This document shows positions 10,661 through 21,109 of a stretch of 64,000 nt of DNA, in pieces (the stretch's first letter is position 1; each line of letters opens with the position of its first letter). Made by a program: the position numbers and the translations under genes. A model generated the notes under the pieces. The model ran no database searches. It had not been told where the DNA came from and worked only from the letters and a program-made list of their open reading frames with translations. Source of the DNA: Hymenopellis radicata (taxonomy: Eukaryota > Basidiomycota > Agaricomycetes > Agaricales > Physalacriaceae); assembly GCA_015501595.1 (NCBI GenBank), contig JADNRX010000155.1:56954-120953 (forward strand), read 5' to 3'.

Positions 10661-12267
10661 TTTCGGGCCGCGATCCGAGACGACGCGTCAGTGCGATCAA
10701 GTCGTTGCGCCACCCACGATGCCCACCTAGTGGCGACGGCCGTCCCACTTCCGCGCTGATAACCGCCAGGCGGCCTCTGGGCTGTTGGTTGTGGTCCTGG
10801 CTCTGCGCCAGACTTACTGCTGCTGTCTCTGTGACAGCAGCAGAGAACGAGGACGACAGCCGACTGGACAACAACCACGACAACAACTACACGTAGACAA
10901 GGACGAGGACGACGTCTGGAGGAGGACGAGGAATACTTGGAGATGACACCAAAGTTCGCGACGCAGTGACTTTCCGTTACGATCTCAGTATGTATTCTCA
11001 TTTTCTCGTAGAGCGTTCTTGACAAGCTCGGCAGTTCTTTCCTCGCGACGTTGCAGAAGACTTCGCCCAATCCACCTGCATCTGCGCTTTGCGTCTGCTA
11101 GCCTTTCCTCGATGATCAAGAACTCACCCCCAGAAGAAGACGCGACGGCTGCGCTAACGACAGCCCTGAAGACTGTCCCCACCATATGCGAGGCGTGGAG
11201 GCAGGACGAGAGACACGTTTGAAAACGCTCCTCCCAAAGCAGGGACGACCTGTCCATGATCACCTGGATGACAACAAGATTGACGGCAAAGACGCGTCTT
11301 CGCCCGTCGAGTCCCACCACCACTGCCGCTACTACCATCACCCTCAGTCCCCGCATTATGCACGGCTGAGTGTCCCCGTGCCATTGCCCGGGGATGCTCA
11401 TCGGGCATGAATGGATTTGGGTGATTGGTAGTGTTCTGAGTGTGAACCCATGGGCCGACTCAGAACCCGCGCAGCCCGTACCCGTATGGTACGGGTGTTT
11501 AACCGCGATGGGAACGGGCGTGGGTGTCCCTCTCGACACCCGCGGATCCTCCCGTGCTGTTCCTTACGCGGCGGCGGCGCGATTCTTCAGGTTACAGTAC
11601 GTTCGTTTTCTTGGTTCGACTTGCAAGTTGTGGACAACCTGTTCATAGACAAACCGCCTTCGACTTGAGTTGAACCGTAAGTGTTACTATCCTGTTTCGT
11701 TACCCATAAACCAACATTTTCCTTGAGAGGATCGCGTGTCTGGTTTCGCGCTGACAGTGTACTTACCTGATACGTATAGCCTCCATTCTGTTTGATGCGA
11801 TGTGACGAGTCCACGTCAGTCATCGGTCCTCGACCACTTTCTGGAATGCTCAGTATGTCACTTCTTATGGCGGTGGTCTCTAAATCTGATGCAATAACCT
11901 TGCAGCAGATTTCGGCACAAATCACTGATTAGAGCAAGAAATTGAGGAGTTGCCCAGTCACGTCGAAAGGAACTTGAAAGTAAGCTGATCTCCTCAAGAA
12001 ATGCCCTAACTGATCCATTGCAGGGGAAAGCGCGAGCAACAATCCTTGTGAGTACTTGCACTAGATTGACATCCCATCACTAACGACAGCTTCACAGAAT
12101 TAGAATAGTAAAATTTGTCTATTCTGATTCGGAAAGGTATGTACATTCGGGTATACTACGTGGTGCAAGTACTAACAAAGTATTCACAGACTATCCAGAG
12201 TAGAGTAGAGTAGTGCAAGTAAATATGATTAGCAGTGTTTTCCGAGTAAGAGAAGACGTGTGAGCGT

Positions 12268-12570
12268 TTAATTTGGGCGGACTGGTTTCATGGGGTCGGC
12301 GGCGGCGTGCCCGTCGATGTTGGGGATACCGACTTGATGGCAGTCCTTGTCCACATGGGCGGATATTTCATTGGCAAGTAGGCGGTGATGGCAGATAACG
12401 CAGCGAAGGCCTGTCGTGTCGTCCGCGGCATAAGTGATGTCGTCCACCTCGATGGCGACGGAGTCGGACTCGTCGTGAGCGTGGCAACAAGAGATAGCCC
12501 ACGACGCAATGAGACGGGCGAAGGGATGATCCATCAAAGTAAGAGATAGCCCCGCTCGGAGGCAGCCCAC
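12268..12570 (-). CDS. Short frame with a UBZ4/Rad18-like zinc-finger pattern inside the transposon
   Basis: A 100-codon frame holds LRCVICHHRLLANEISAHVD followed by KDC. This C-x2-C-x(11)-H-x4-5-C pattern with the EI..H.D core resembles UBZ4-type (Rad18-like) ubiquitin-binding fingers. The rest of the frame shows nothing I recognise, and no neighbouring exon was found. It may be a captured host gene fragment or a chance frame; whether it is expressed is unknown. Confidence 0.3.
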   Translation of the reverse strand: MGCLRAGLSLTLMDHPFARLIASWAISCCHAHDESDSVAIEVDDITYAADDTTGLRCVICHHRLLANEISAHVDKDCHQVGIPNIDGHAAADPMKPVRPN

Positions 12571-13239
12571 TCAGAGGCGGGAGGATTGGACCCGAGGGCG
12601 TTCCTGAGGGAGACCAATCAGAATCACCGCTGCGAGGGCGTAAGAGGAAGAGGATGCACCTCAAATGCACCCCACATCAAGAGCGCCCACGTCGTATGCC
12701 CATCCCGCACCCTGCACAAAGTTGCAGTCCGTCCTCATGAGGTCGTCAGTCGAGTCCGTGGGCGTGCCAACGAGCTCACTTACGGTCCTTCGCCCTCGAG
12801 CCCCTCCCAGGTAACGGGAAAACATAGCATCATGAACCCCCAGCCGCGGAGGCGGGCTAGGTGGACGTCGGCAGTGTCATCGTCCAGATTGTGGGCGGTT
12901 TATAATGCTCTCACCGCCGCGCTCAGCGTCATCCCAGAGTCCGTCTAGCACACACGACGGCTTATTTACAGGAGCCTTGGACGAGCCAGATAAGTTGACG
13001 CCACGCAGCAGCAATGTCCGTCGCGTTGTCGACAAAGTTACAGTCCGTCGTTGTATGATGAGGCGGTTGGTCAGTCGCCGGCACAACCAACAGCCCAGAG
13101 GCCGCCTGGCGGTTATCAGCGCGGAAGTGGGACGGCCGTCGCCACTAGGTGGGCATCGTGGGTGGTGGGAGAGAGACAGAGCAACGACTTGATCGCACTG
13201 ACGCGTCGTCTCGGATCGCGGCCCGAAACGCCGGATCTC

Positions 13240-13510
13240 AGGATTTGCGCGTATACTCACCATGATTTGCGCGTATACTCGTCAGGATTTACGCGCAAAC
13301 TCGCCAGGATTTGAGCGCATCTTGGTCAGGATTTGCCCGCATACTCATCAGGATTTACGCGCAAACTCGCCAGGATTTGAGCGCATCTTGGTAAGGATTT
13401 GCCCGCATACTCATCAGGATTTACGCGCATACTCACCAGGATTTGCGCGTATCTTGGCCAGGATTTGCGCGCAAATTAGTCAGGATTTGAGCGCAAATCG
13501 GTCAGGGCCG
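13240..13510 (-). repeat. Right subterminal repeat array
   Basis: About a dozen copies of the reverse complement of the left-array motif (AGGATTTGCGCGC). The array is shorter than the left one and lacks the 66-bp higher-order expansion. Confidence 0.9.
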
Positions 13511-13558
13511 CCTCGAACGGCGTGCCTGACCGGCGGTTTCTAATAGTCAGACAATTTG

Positions 13559-13566
13559 CGAAGGGG
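13559..13566. repeat. Target-site duplication, right (CGAAGGGG)
   Basis: Perfect match to 10169-10176. Confidence 0.85.
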
Positions 13567-14164
13567 CCCTTTCCAACGGAGCCAGACGAAAACTAGTCGC
13601 GCTTCAGTGACACGGCATCGTAATGTTGAAATAATGAACACTTGCTGCATTGAAACTATCCCCGAAATAGACCCATCCCTCGTATCGGCGTTGATAGAAC
13701 CTCATGAGCCCTTGTTTGGGACCAAGGGCATTTGGATCCCAACTGGCGACTTGGAGAAAGGCGCGGTCATCTGCCGCACCACCATCAGGAAAAGGACTCG
13801 AAACGATGCACAATGTTTTCTTCGAGATTGCGAGAGTCGTGTCGATGCCGTCGGGGCCAGGGTTGTCCGGCAAGGCAATGACGACGAAGCGCATGTGCCG
13901 GGGAACTTGGTTCAGCGGATCGTCGTCGTTATCTGTGTTGTATGGGATGCTTAGGCCGTCTGCGACACCAAAAGACCGATAGCAATCAGCAGGAAGCGCG
14001 TTCTTCAGCAAAGCGCGAAGCGTAAGTGCACGAGTTGCCTGAGGAGTCTTTGCGAGCCATTGTCCGAACCAATCACTCAAGGCATTGATCTCCTGCGGTG
14101 TAAGGCTGCGAATATCAGAGTCAATACCTTCAACATAGGCGAGAATGGGCTGTGGCAAAGACAT

Positions 14165-15120
14165 CGTGTAGCGATGGCAAAGGAAGAGAAAAGTAGAGGA
14201 GCAAGTTGTAAGTTCGGGTCTGTCGCAATGCTAGGCTTACGTATGTATGTTCGACCTCGCGGGGAAGGAACTCGGGAAAGCAGCCAATTCAACAGCATCG
14301 GCTGCCAATTCAAGAACGAAGCGACCAAATTCAAGATTCTTTCGGACTTGTATCTCAATGAAAGGTCAAAATCAATCAGAATTCCAGCCGTGAATGAGCA
14401 GCGAAACCGACCTATATATAGATAGAATGTAGCCTCGGCTTCGGAGATTTTTGGGGGACTGTACTGCTCTTTTTGCAAAGCATCGAGCTTCATCGAGGAC
14501 GTCAAAAGACGACCTTAGTATAGTCTCGACCTTCTTGCCAGATCCCGATTTCCCGACGGAAGGGAAGAGCCGTGGCACGTGCTCCCAGCTGTCGAAAAAT
14601 TATCCAACACGACAGCGCCTAGCTCGCCGCACGTCAAAGCCACGTCATGGGCCCTGAAGAACCATTTTTCGCGACGCCTGGGCAGACGTGGCAACCATTG
14701 GTCGAGGAGCTCGGAAGACCTGCAGAACGCCTCGGGAGCGCTATTCGCGGCTGTCAAGATGGCACAGGCAAAAGTCGCGTAGAACTTGGGAGGTATTTTA
14801 ATGGTACGTTCATGGGACTCACATTAGTTCTTTTTTTAAAGTCTGAACTACGATTGACAGAGTTCAAACTCGAGTATGTGTGGAGTGTGTCGGGAAACCC
14901 CGGGATGCCTAATACAGTAATAGTGCGACTGTAAACGGATTGGCGCGGAGTTAGACCGTGGACGTCGATGGTCGTTGGATGGTCGCCTCCGTTAGACGTC
15001 GATGGTCGCCTCCGAACCGACTTCTGTGGAATCAACGCCATATTTGGTCAGTAAATACAAACGGTGGCCGCAGAGGTATAAGTACCCCATAGCCTGTGCT
15101 CTGAATCGCTACGCTTCGTC
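14165..15120. promoter_or_regulatory. Shared intergenic region of two divergent genes
   Basis: Separates the minus-strand gene starting at 14164 from the plus-strand gene starting at 15121. A TATA-like CTATATATAG lies at about 14410 in either orientation. Between about 14938 and 15012 a short 'gacgtcgatggtcg' motif recurs. No coding frame supported. Confidence 0.35.
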
Positions 15121-16620
15121 ATGTCTCTCCCTCGTCACGACCCTCCCGGTTTCACAGACGATTTCACAACTGAAAAACAGAAAAAGGGATGGTACGCTCT
15201 TCATTTCCTTTTCTGCAGTCATATCCGAGTAACTTGTACGCTCGCAGGAGCGATATCATCTCTTCGTACATGAATACGACCTGGGTCAACCCTCAACTGA
15301 CGCCTCAGTTTTACGACGCCACTAAGACTAAAGAGATTGAGCCGACCAGCAATACGAAGATTACTTGGACTGCGTTCCCTAAGAAGGTGCGCATACTATT
15401 CCCGTATTTCCCGCTCAAAGTTTCTAACCACTGCTCCGCAGGTGAAAACAGACTCTGGTGGTAACGACCAGCTGCGATGGAAGACTGCCGATGCCGATAG
15501 AGGCGTTCAAGATGAATATTGCGAATGGTATGTCTCTCGTATCGTTTGCGCTTCTCTTTTACTAATTCCGACTCGAGGTCCGTACAGCGTAATAGCAGCG
15601 GAAAGATCACCAAGATCGTGTTCTGCAATGAAGGCCCCGAGGTACAGGCTGTTTCTTACCACGCATCGCGTCGACTCAGCGATGTCTCCCGCAGTACTTC
15701 GACTTCCTTGCTAAGACTGATCCCGAGAAGCTGCTTCAGCTTTACAAAGCGCTGAACCCTGGATCCGCCGCCGACATAAAAAGCACAGACATATACGGTC
15801 CCGACGGAAAGTATAATCCCACTAACAAGTGGAACAATAATACAGATTCGGGCAACATCGTGCATCTGTGCGTTACGCTAAGTCGATTAACAGCGGAACC
15901 TCGACTAAGTTGGCATCACTCGTCTAGCATCCAGATAAACAACACCCTGAGCGCTGAATGCGATCTTGCAGGACTCGCTTCTGTTCTCAGAGTCGATGGA
16001 AACGGTAAACGTATCACTGATCCCGAACAGCTCGCCAGATGCTCAGGCTTTGGGAATCCTGCGAGGAATTCTGATCCAACTGTACGTTCAATTATTCGTT
16101 CTACCATCACGCGAGCAAATGTATCTTGTCAGATCGGCGCGGCTGTCAATAACTTGGCGTGGGGGGGATCCCTCATTACGCTTAAGAATCCTGTCGGCCT
16201 CTATATCGATTCGTGAGTTTGCCTTGGTCGAACACGGCATCACGAGTACTCACCTACCACTATAGCGTCAACCTCAGTAACGTGACCTATCCGGGCGATG
16301 ACTCTTTCGATCCCAATGATTGCTGGAAATGGGTACGCGGCAAGAAGGGAACCGTAGGTATTCACCTCCTCCCATCCGCGTAGATCACTAAGTCTTTGGC
16401 CGGGTAGTATATGCGTGCTGTCATGGAAGTGCCGAAGGCAGAGGATATGTCCTTGGCGATCTCCTCGTCGATGGAAATCCTCTTGAGTACGGCGGTCAGA
16501 TCGCAGGTTTGTGGTCACATTGTGTCCTCGACATTCATCTTTGAATTATTCCGACTTGACACGTCCACAGATTATATCAAGGTCTCCCTTACGGGCCGTA
16601 CAAGTGACACGGGTGGCAGT
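15121..16620 (+). pseudogene. Conserved gene of unknown function with a frameshift near 16450
   Basis: Exons 15121-15191, 15248-15386, 15442-15527, 15578-15641, 15695-15867, 15928-16081, 16133-16212, 16266-16353 and 16408 onward join in phase through introns of 50-60 nt. Signature pieces are EWSVQRNSSGKITKIVFCNE, EYFDFLAKTDPEKLLQLY, RCSGFGNPARNSDPTIGAAV, LKNPVGLYIDSVNLSN. I associate these with a family seen in fungi and bacteria but know no assigned function. In the last exons the frame MRAVMEVPKAEDMS must shift by one base near 16450-16458 to reach GDLLVDGNPLEYGGQIA and then YIKVSLTG, so a 1-nt deletion (or sequence error) seems likely. The 3' end is uncertain. It runs divergently from the transposon-split gene. 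Confidence 0.65.
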
Positions 16621-16864
16621 AACCAAATCGATCCTCCGCGCAAATGCAGCGAGGCGCCCACGCATGGTCCGGACAGACCTCCTGGTCCCCAGGAGTTCGG
16701 GACGTCGTTTGCGGCCGTGGCGGCTCTCGGAACCGATCATATGGCGTTGGGGCTTTCGATGTATCGCTGACCTTACCGTTTGTCTGCTGAAGAGGCGAAC
16801 CACACCAAGCAGGAGTTGATCCCGCAGGCGTCTTTACTTCCTTCCTCCATCTCGTTCCAGTTCT

Positions 16865-17268
16865 CTCAATGACTCGGGGTATATAGAAATTCCTCAGAAC
16901 CGAAATAAACCTTATTTGCTTGTCCTTTGACCAGACGACATCTTGCTGGTATTCCGCGTCCAAGTTTATGTCGCCGCTGTGTATTTGGTCTGGAGGATAG
17001 AACGGTTGGCACACAGCGCCGCTTGCGGGCTAAGTGGGCGCTTACCGTAGAGCGTCTGTGCAGTGTAGGTGGTGGCGCGCTGTACTCAAAGTACCGCGTT
17101 CATTATCCGATACGAGCCAGAAAGCTCGCCCTCGACCAAGCCCTCGTCGTCCTCGGAGTCGCTGGCGGAGCGCGAGACCTGGCTTCCACGAATACTCCAA
17201 CGACGTTTATAGGTACTTGCGATCCTACTCGACGGCCAAATTACCGAAAGGCAGCTTATGCGTTGCAC
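16865..17268 (-). pseudogene. Truncated DUF262-family fragment with a premature stop
   Basis: After a 56-nt intron (16990-17045) the exon 16989-16865 encodes DQIHSGDINLDAEYQQDVVW, then FISVLRNFYIPRVIE, the N-terminal signature of DUF262/GmrSD-type proteins. Upstream exon residues ATTYTAQTLY are also typical, but an in-frame TGA (17088-17086) lies just before them, following SYRIMNAVL. Homology ends after IPRVIE, before the nuclease core. The remaining piece is a 5' fragment and not functional. Confidence 0.7.
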
Positions 17269-17469
17269 CGCGCTGTAGCACAGTTAAGGGAAAAGCGGGG
17301 CATCAGATCGTATTTATCTTGGGTCCCGTTCGTTCATTTTGGAATGTTATACGATACTAGGATGTATGACTAAATAAAGTATTGAAGTATGAATACACTG
17401 CCGGCTGCAGCTCAAGTTCTCTAACATTCACCTTCACTTTGAATTCTGCAAAACATCGCGAGACTTCTT

Positions 17470-18656
17470 CTAGTCCGAAAAGTTACTAGAGAACGTGATG
17501 CAGAGCGCCTCGAGCGCCGCGAAGCGTGGTTGATCTAGGGCAGACGCTAGTTCCCGCCATTCAACGATACTAGAGTCCCCACGAAACCTATGAACTATAA
17601 TAGTCACACGCCGAAGCTTGCTGGGATAACTGGGACTTTGCATCAATGCTCTTGACAGAGCCGGCATTGAATTGGAGCTGTCAGACATCTCAAGACATAG
17701 AGAAGGTGCATGCAAAAGTGCACGAACATCGAAGTCTGAGATATGATATTCAGCGAGTGATGGGAAAAAAGGGGGTAAAATGTACCGATGTCAAGATGAG
17801 AACTTAGACGAAAGAAGACTTTCTCCAAAGTCCTTAACCGAGGAATGAATTCTCCCAATGGAGCCCCCAAATCATCAGACCAAGACGTAAACCCTGCAAA
17901 AACAAGACGCCGAGTAGAGGCGAACAAGGTACGACACGCGTTGTGTCCTACCACCTCGAACAAAAAAGAGTCCGCCTCCGCGACCACTAGCTCTTCAATC
18001 TTTGAAGGTACGGCCGGTCGTACGGCATTATTATCTCCCGTATAATCATACGCGAGGGATACTTCGTTTATTTCGAGAGAGATTATGTGCGGGCAATACG
18101 TCAGCAGGTCCACAAGATGGACGGGGAGAAGCTCCATTTTCTCGAGGCTTAGTTTGGGGAATGGGGATGAGGGGATGATTTGGCCAATCGCCCTGACTAT
18201 CTGGGAATCAAGAGACATGCAAAAGCCTTCTGTACTTTCCCGGGAATCATAACAGTAGAGTGTTACCAATTCCAAACGCGTCAGATACGGAGCGAGTTTC
18301 CGAAGCATGTGCCATGCTGTGGTCGACGAGATGTGGGAGACATCACGAAGCTCGAAGTACAGGCCATAGTAGACGTGTTTGACCAAGTCAGCGAGGGGTG
18401 GTGTGTGACGGACAAGTTCCAGGAAACGGAGAGATGCCACGTCCAGAGTCTTGTCGATGTCGCTGGGTGGCGTTATTTCGAGCTCGATGCACACCGTACC
18501 AAATAGGTGTTTGCGGCAGCGAGCACCAAAACATCGTGCTGCCCGGAGAAGGGCGAGAATGTCAGCCCAGTACGGTCTCCGGGTTCGGAAACTGACTTCT
18601 GCATGAACGACGTCGACGATATGGTCAATGAGCTCTTGGGGAAGGGCTGGAGACAT
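17470..18656 (-). CDS. F-box-like protein
   Basis: Two exons (18656-17786 and 17735-17470) with a 50-nt intron encode 378 aa. The N terminus LPQELIDHIVDVVH is the usual F-box-like opening of the large basidiomycete F-box/LRR families, followed by leucine-rich segments (SLRFLELVRHTPPLADLV, LIPRLRTLEKVFF-type repeats). The F-box would dock to Skp1 in an SCF ubiquitin ligase, and the rest would choose substrates; this is inferred from family. A paralogue with the same intron position lies downstream at 19205-20532. Confidence 0.75.
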
Positions 18657-19204
18657 AAGATAACGAGAGTTCTGTTTCGGGAATTAATCCAAGTATGTAC
18701 TGGGCATTTTACTCCACATACGTCGATTATATTTCCGCGCGCGATGGAAGCCAAAACGGCGTAGAGATACCGTCGCAGAAGGCTGTGTCAGAGCAAATTC
18801 AGTTTCGAGTTACAGTCTATCCAATACTAACAGTACGCACTGGGCAGATGACGATTGTCAAGAAGAGAGAAGGTTGAAGTGGCTTCTACCGGCCCGATAA
18901 TTGTCAATCACTGCCTCCCTGCCTCCCACCAGTACTCGAGTCAACACCATGTTTCCAAGTCCCTACGTATCTTGCTTATCCTGATTCCTCTCTCTACATA
19001 AATCTCCCACGTCACGTCGATCATGGCTATAGCCGTATGTAGTAGTGTGTGCATGAAACTTCACCATGGGTTCCTGAGCGACCACCGTTACAGCTCCTTC
19101 TTTTCGCCCCTCCTTTTGGCTCCCACTGATGAACGAACAATCGTTCTCGAGCAGCGAAATGAAGCGCGCGCAGTGCAGATAACATTGACACCCGTGCATT
19201 ATAA
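18657..19204. other. Intergenic between the F-box paralogues
   Basis: Contains the 5' flank of the gene ending at 18656; no additional gene seen. Confidence 0.5.
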
Positions 19205-20532
19205 CTAGAACATTGTATGAAAGTATGAATACAACCCTCCGGGTGCCGGGGTCATTTTTCGAACAGTGACCTTCGCCCGACAATCCTTGAAGCACGAAGA
19301 GACTTCTTCGAAGGGGAGGGCTCCCTCTCGTTCGCGATCCTCCAAGGAGTCGGGTTCATTAAAAGTAATGCAAACCGTCTTGAGGCCAGACAAATGCGGC
19401 AACGCAGAAGCCAATCCCCGCCAGACGTCAGCATCCCAAAGTGCGCCACGAGGGTCTCGGTCGACGACAATGGCTAACCGCTGGAGCTTGATGTCCGAGT
19501 TGGGAAGATTGGTGGCGGCCCTGGCCAAGGCGTGTGAGCAGGAGGCGAGATTCGTGGCGTCGCTGATCCCAAGGCATAGTGACGGCGCGTGCACAAGTGC
19601 GCGAGGATCAGGATCTAAGCAGTTGTGTCAGGAAAAGCTCAGCGAGTGACCACAAAAACATACCACACGTATGGGAAATCTCGAGGAAGAATTCCTTCAA
19701 AGACGTCAATCTGGGAATGAACTGTCCCAACATGGTCCATAACACCAATTCCAATCCAGTTTGTGTCTAGAAATGGCAGAACAAGGCGGCGGACAGTCGA
19801 TGGAGCAATCACCGTGCGGAAAGCATTATTCTGCCAGCATATCTGAAAGACAAAGTTGGCTTCCGACAAGATCAGCTCGTTGATCTTGGGATGTGTGTCT
19901 TTAATCATGGTATGCTGTGGTTCTGGTCCCGCCCAAACGCACAGAGTCGCTTCACTTATGTCGAGCGAGGTGATCTGCGGAAAGTGTGCCAGGAACGCCA
20001 TGAGGTATGTAGGCTGGATCGACACATTCTCGATGGTCAACTTCCGGAATGGGCAGGAAGGCAGGATCATGGGGAGTGCCTCGGCCAGTTCTTCGTCAAA
20101 CGTCATCGGCTCGTCCATTTCTGGATAGAGATGAAAGCTCAAGTCGACCGACTCCACATTTGGCAGGTACCCGTTGATCTCTGCGAGCAAGCGCCACGCT
20201 GGAGTCTCCGTGATAACGAACATGGTGGAAGCCTGCATGAACCTTGGAGATATATAAACCTCCTTGACGAAGTCCCTAATTTCTGGCAAGTCTCGAAGGA
20301 GTTCCAAGAAGCGCAAAGACCTTTTGTCCAGCGTCTTTTCCTCAGTGTTGAGCAGAGGGCTCTCGAGACATAGGGTTATCCGGCGATATATGTGCTGACG
20401 ACAGCGGCTGAAGCGACTCGACGCTCGGAGGAGCGCCATGAGAGGAGGGAGGGTTTCATGATGGTTACAGCTGATTTTGGCAACATCATCGATGATAAAG
20501 ATAAGAATTTCTTGAGGAAGTTTTGGATGCAT
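19205..20532 (-). pseudogene. F-box-like paralogue with an internal frameshift
   Basis: The first frame (from 20532) reads LPQEILIFIIDDVAK, then DKRSLRFLELLRDLPEIRDF and ITSLDISEATL, parallel to the paralogue at 17470-18656. Near 19730-19745 the homologous continuation (LGQFIPRLTSLKEFFLEISH, matching LGEFIPRLRTLEKVFF in the sister gene) is in another frame. From there a 49-nt intron (19615-19663) leads in phase to the second exon (HAPSLCLGISDATN, matching HAPSLCLEMSDSSN). A 1-nt change therefore breaks this copy unless it is a sequencing error. The sister gene has an intron at the matching position. Confidence 0.7.
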
Positions 20533-21109
20533 AGTTGGCTGCAGAATAAAGGAATGAGCATAGATATTTAGGGATGAGTAACAGACGTCTGCTTACATCG
20601 CCTTATTTTTCTTTCACCTAAGAAGTGGCTCCCAAAACGGCGGGAATGGACTCTAAAAGGCCCGTCAGAGATGAGGAAAAGTTGAGACGTTGAAGACACG
20701 AAAGAATCACATACGTGCCCACTGGTGAAAAAAACGAGATGGGAGTCGAGAGGAAAGCGGCTGGAAGGGCCTGGCTGAAATTGCTTCGGCTGTTTGGTGC
20801 AACCCTGACGATCGGGGGGTGAGTTCACGCGTTCACGGCGACGCGTCGCCGAAGTGGCCCGCGCTCACAGCTCTCTTCCGCTCTCAATTGTCCTTGAGTA
20901 ATCAATACATAGAGTGTAGATGCAGGTATAACTTCCGACCATGAATTGAATCGTTAACTGGGAAAAAATGTGTAAGTCTTGCATAAATCAACTCGAATAT
21001 GTACATGCAAACAGTCGCGGCGAAAGCTGTAGATAAAAAGAAAACATGAATAACAAACGAACAGAAACCAGTTCCAATCATACGTGGTACACATCGTCAT
21101 CCCGAGCCC
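20533..21109. other. Intergenic, no feature seen
   Basis: 5' flank of the F-box-like gene and 3' flank of the TPX2-like gene, which converge in spacing but are both on the minus strand. Confidence 0.4.

Larger units (their letters stand above)
10177..13558. mobile_element. Non-autonomous DNA transposon with long inverted repeats, 8-bp TSD
   Basis: The two ends are inverted copies: the outer parts share 'ttgtctg..tattaga' and 'cgccggtcaggcacgccgtt'. Inside them lie arrays of a ~22-bp motif ending in CAAATCCT on the left and its reverse complement on the right, and then an inverted segment (about 10711-10800 versus 13075-13165). A perfect 8-bp duplication (CGAAGGGG) flanks the element. An 8-bp duplication fits hAT or KDZ/P-type transposases. 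No transposase frame is present inside, so it would need one supplied in trans. Its insertion splits the gene at 9067-14164. Confidence 0.85.
9067..14164 (-). pseudogene. Seven-exon conserved gene of unknown function, split by a transposon
   Basis: Exons, minus strand: 14164-13646; 13592-13559 continuing after the transposon at 10168-10165; 10110-10083; 10028-9870; 9816-9750; 9696-9464; 9408-9067. Introns are 53-55 nt; the first is GC..AG (donor GCAAGT at 13645). Leaving out 10177-13558 and one target-duplication copy gives an uninterrupted 461-codon frame; the insertion falls in a short motif GPFDG. Pieces visible: MSLPQPILAYVEGIDSDIRS, LGPKQGLMRFYQRRYEG, FGDSFNA, GGAMIMKELELPWTHWYD, KGLPQITSAVEQW, NICYKDPQDGTRFLVAVP. 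I think such proteins are widespread in basidiomycetes but know no domain or function. A donor-like GTACGT near 9152 could mean the true 3' end differs. With 3.4 kb inserted the gene is very probably inactive. It diverges from the gene at 15121. Confidence 0.8.
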
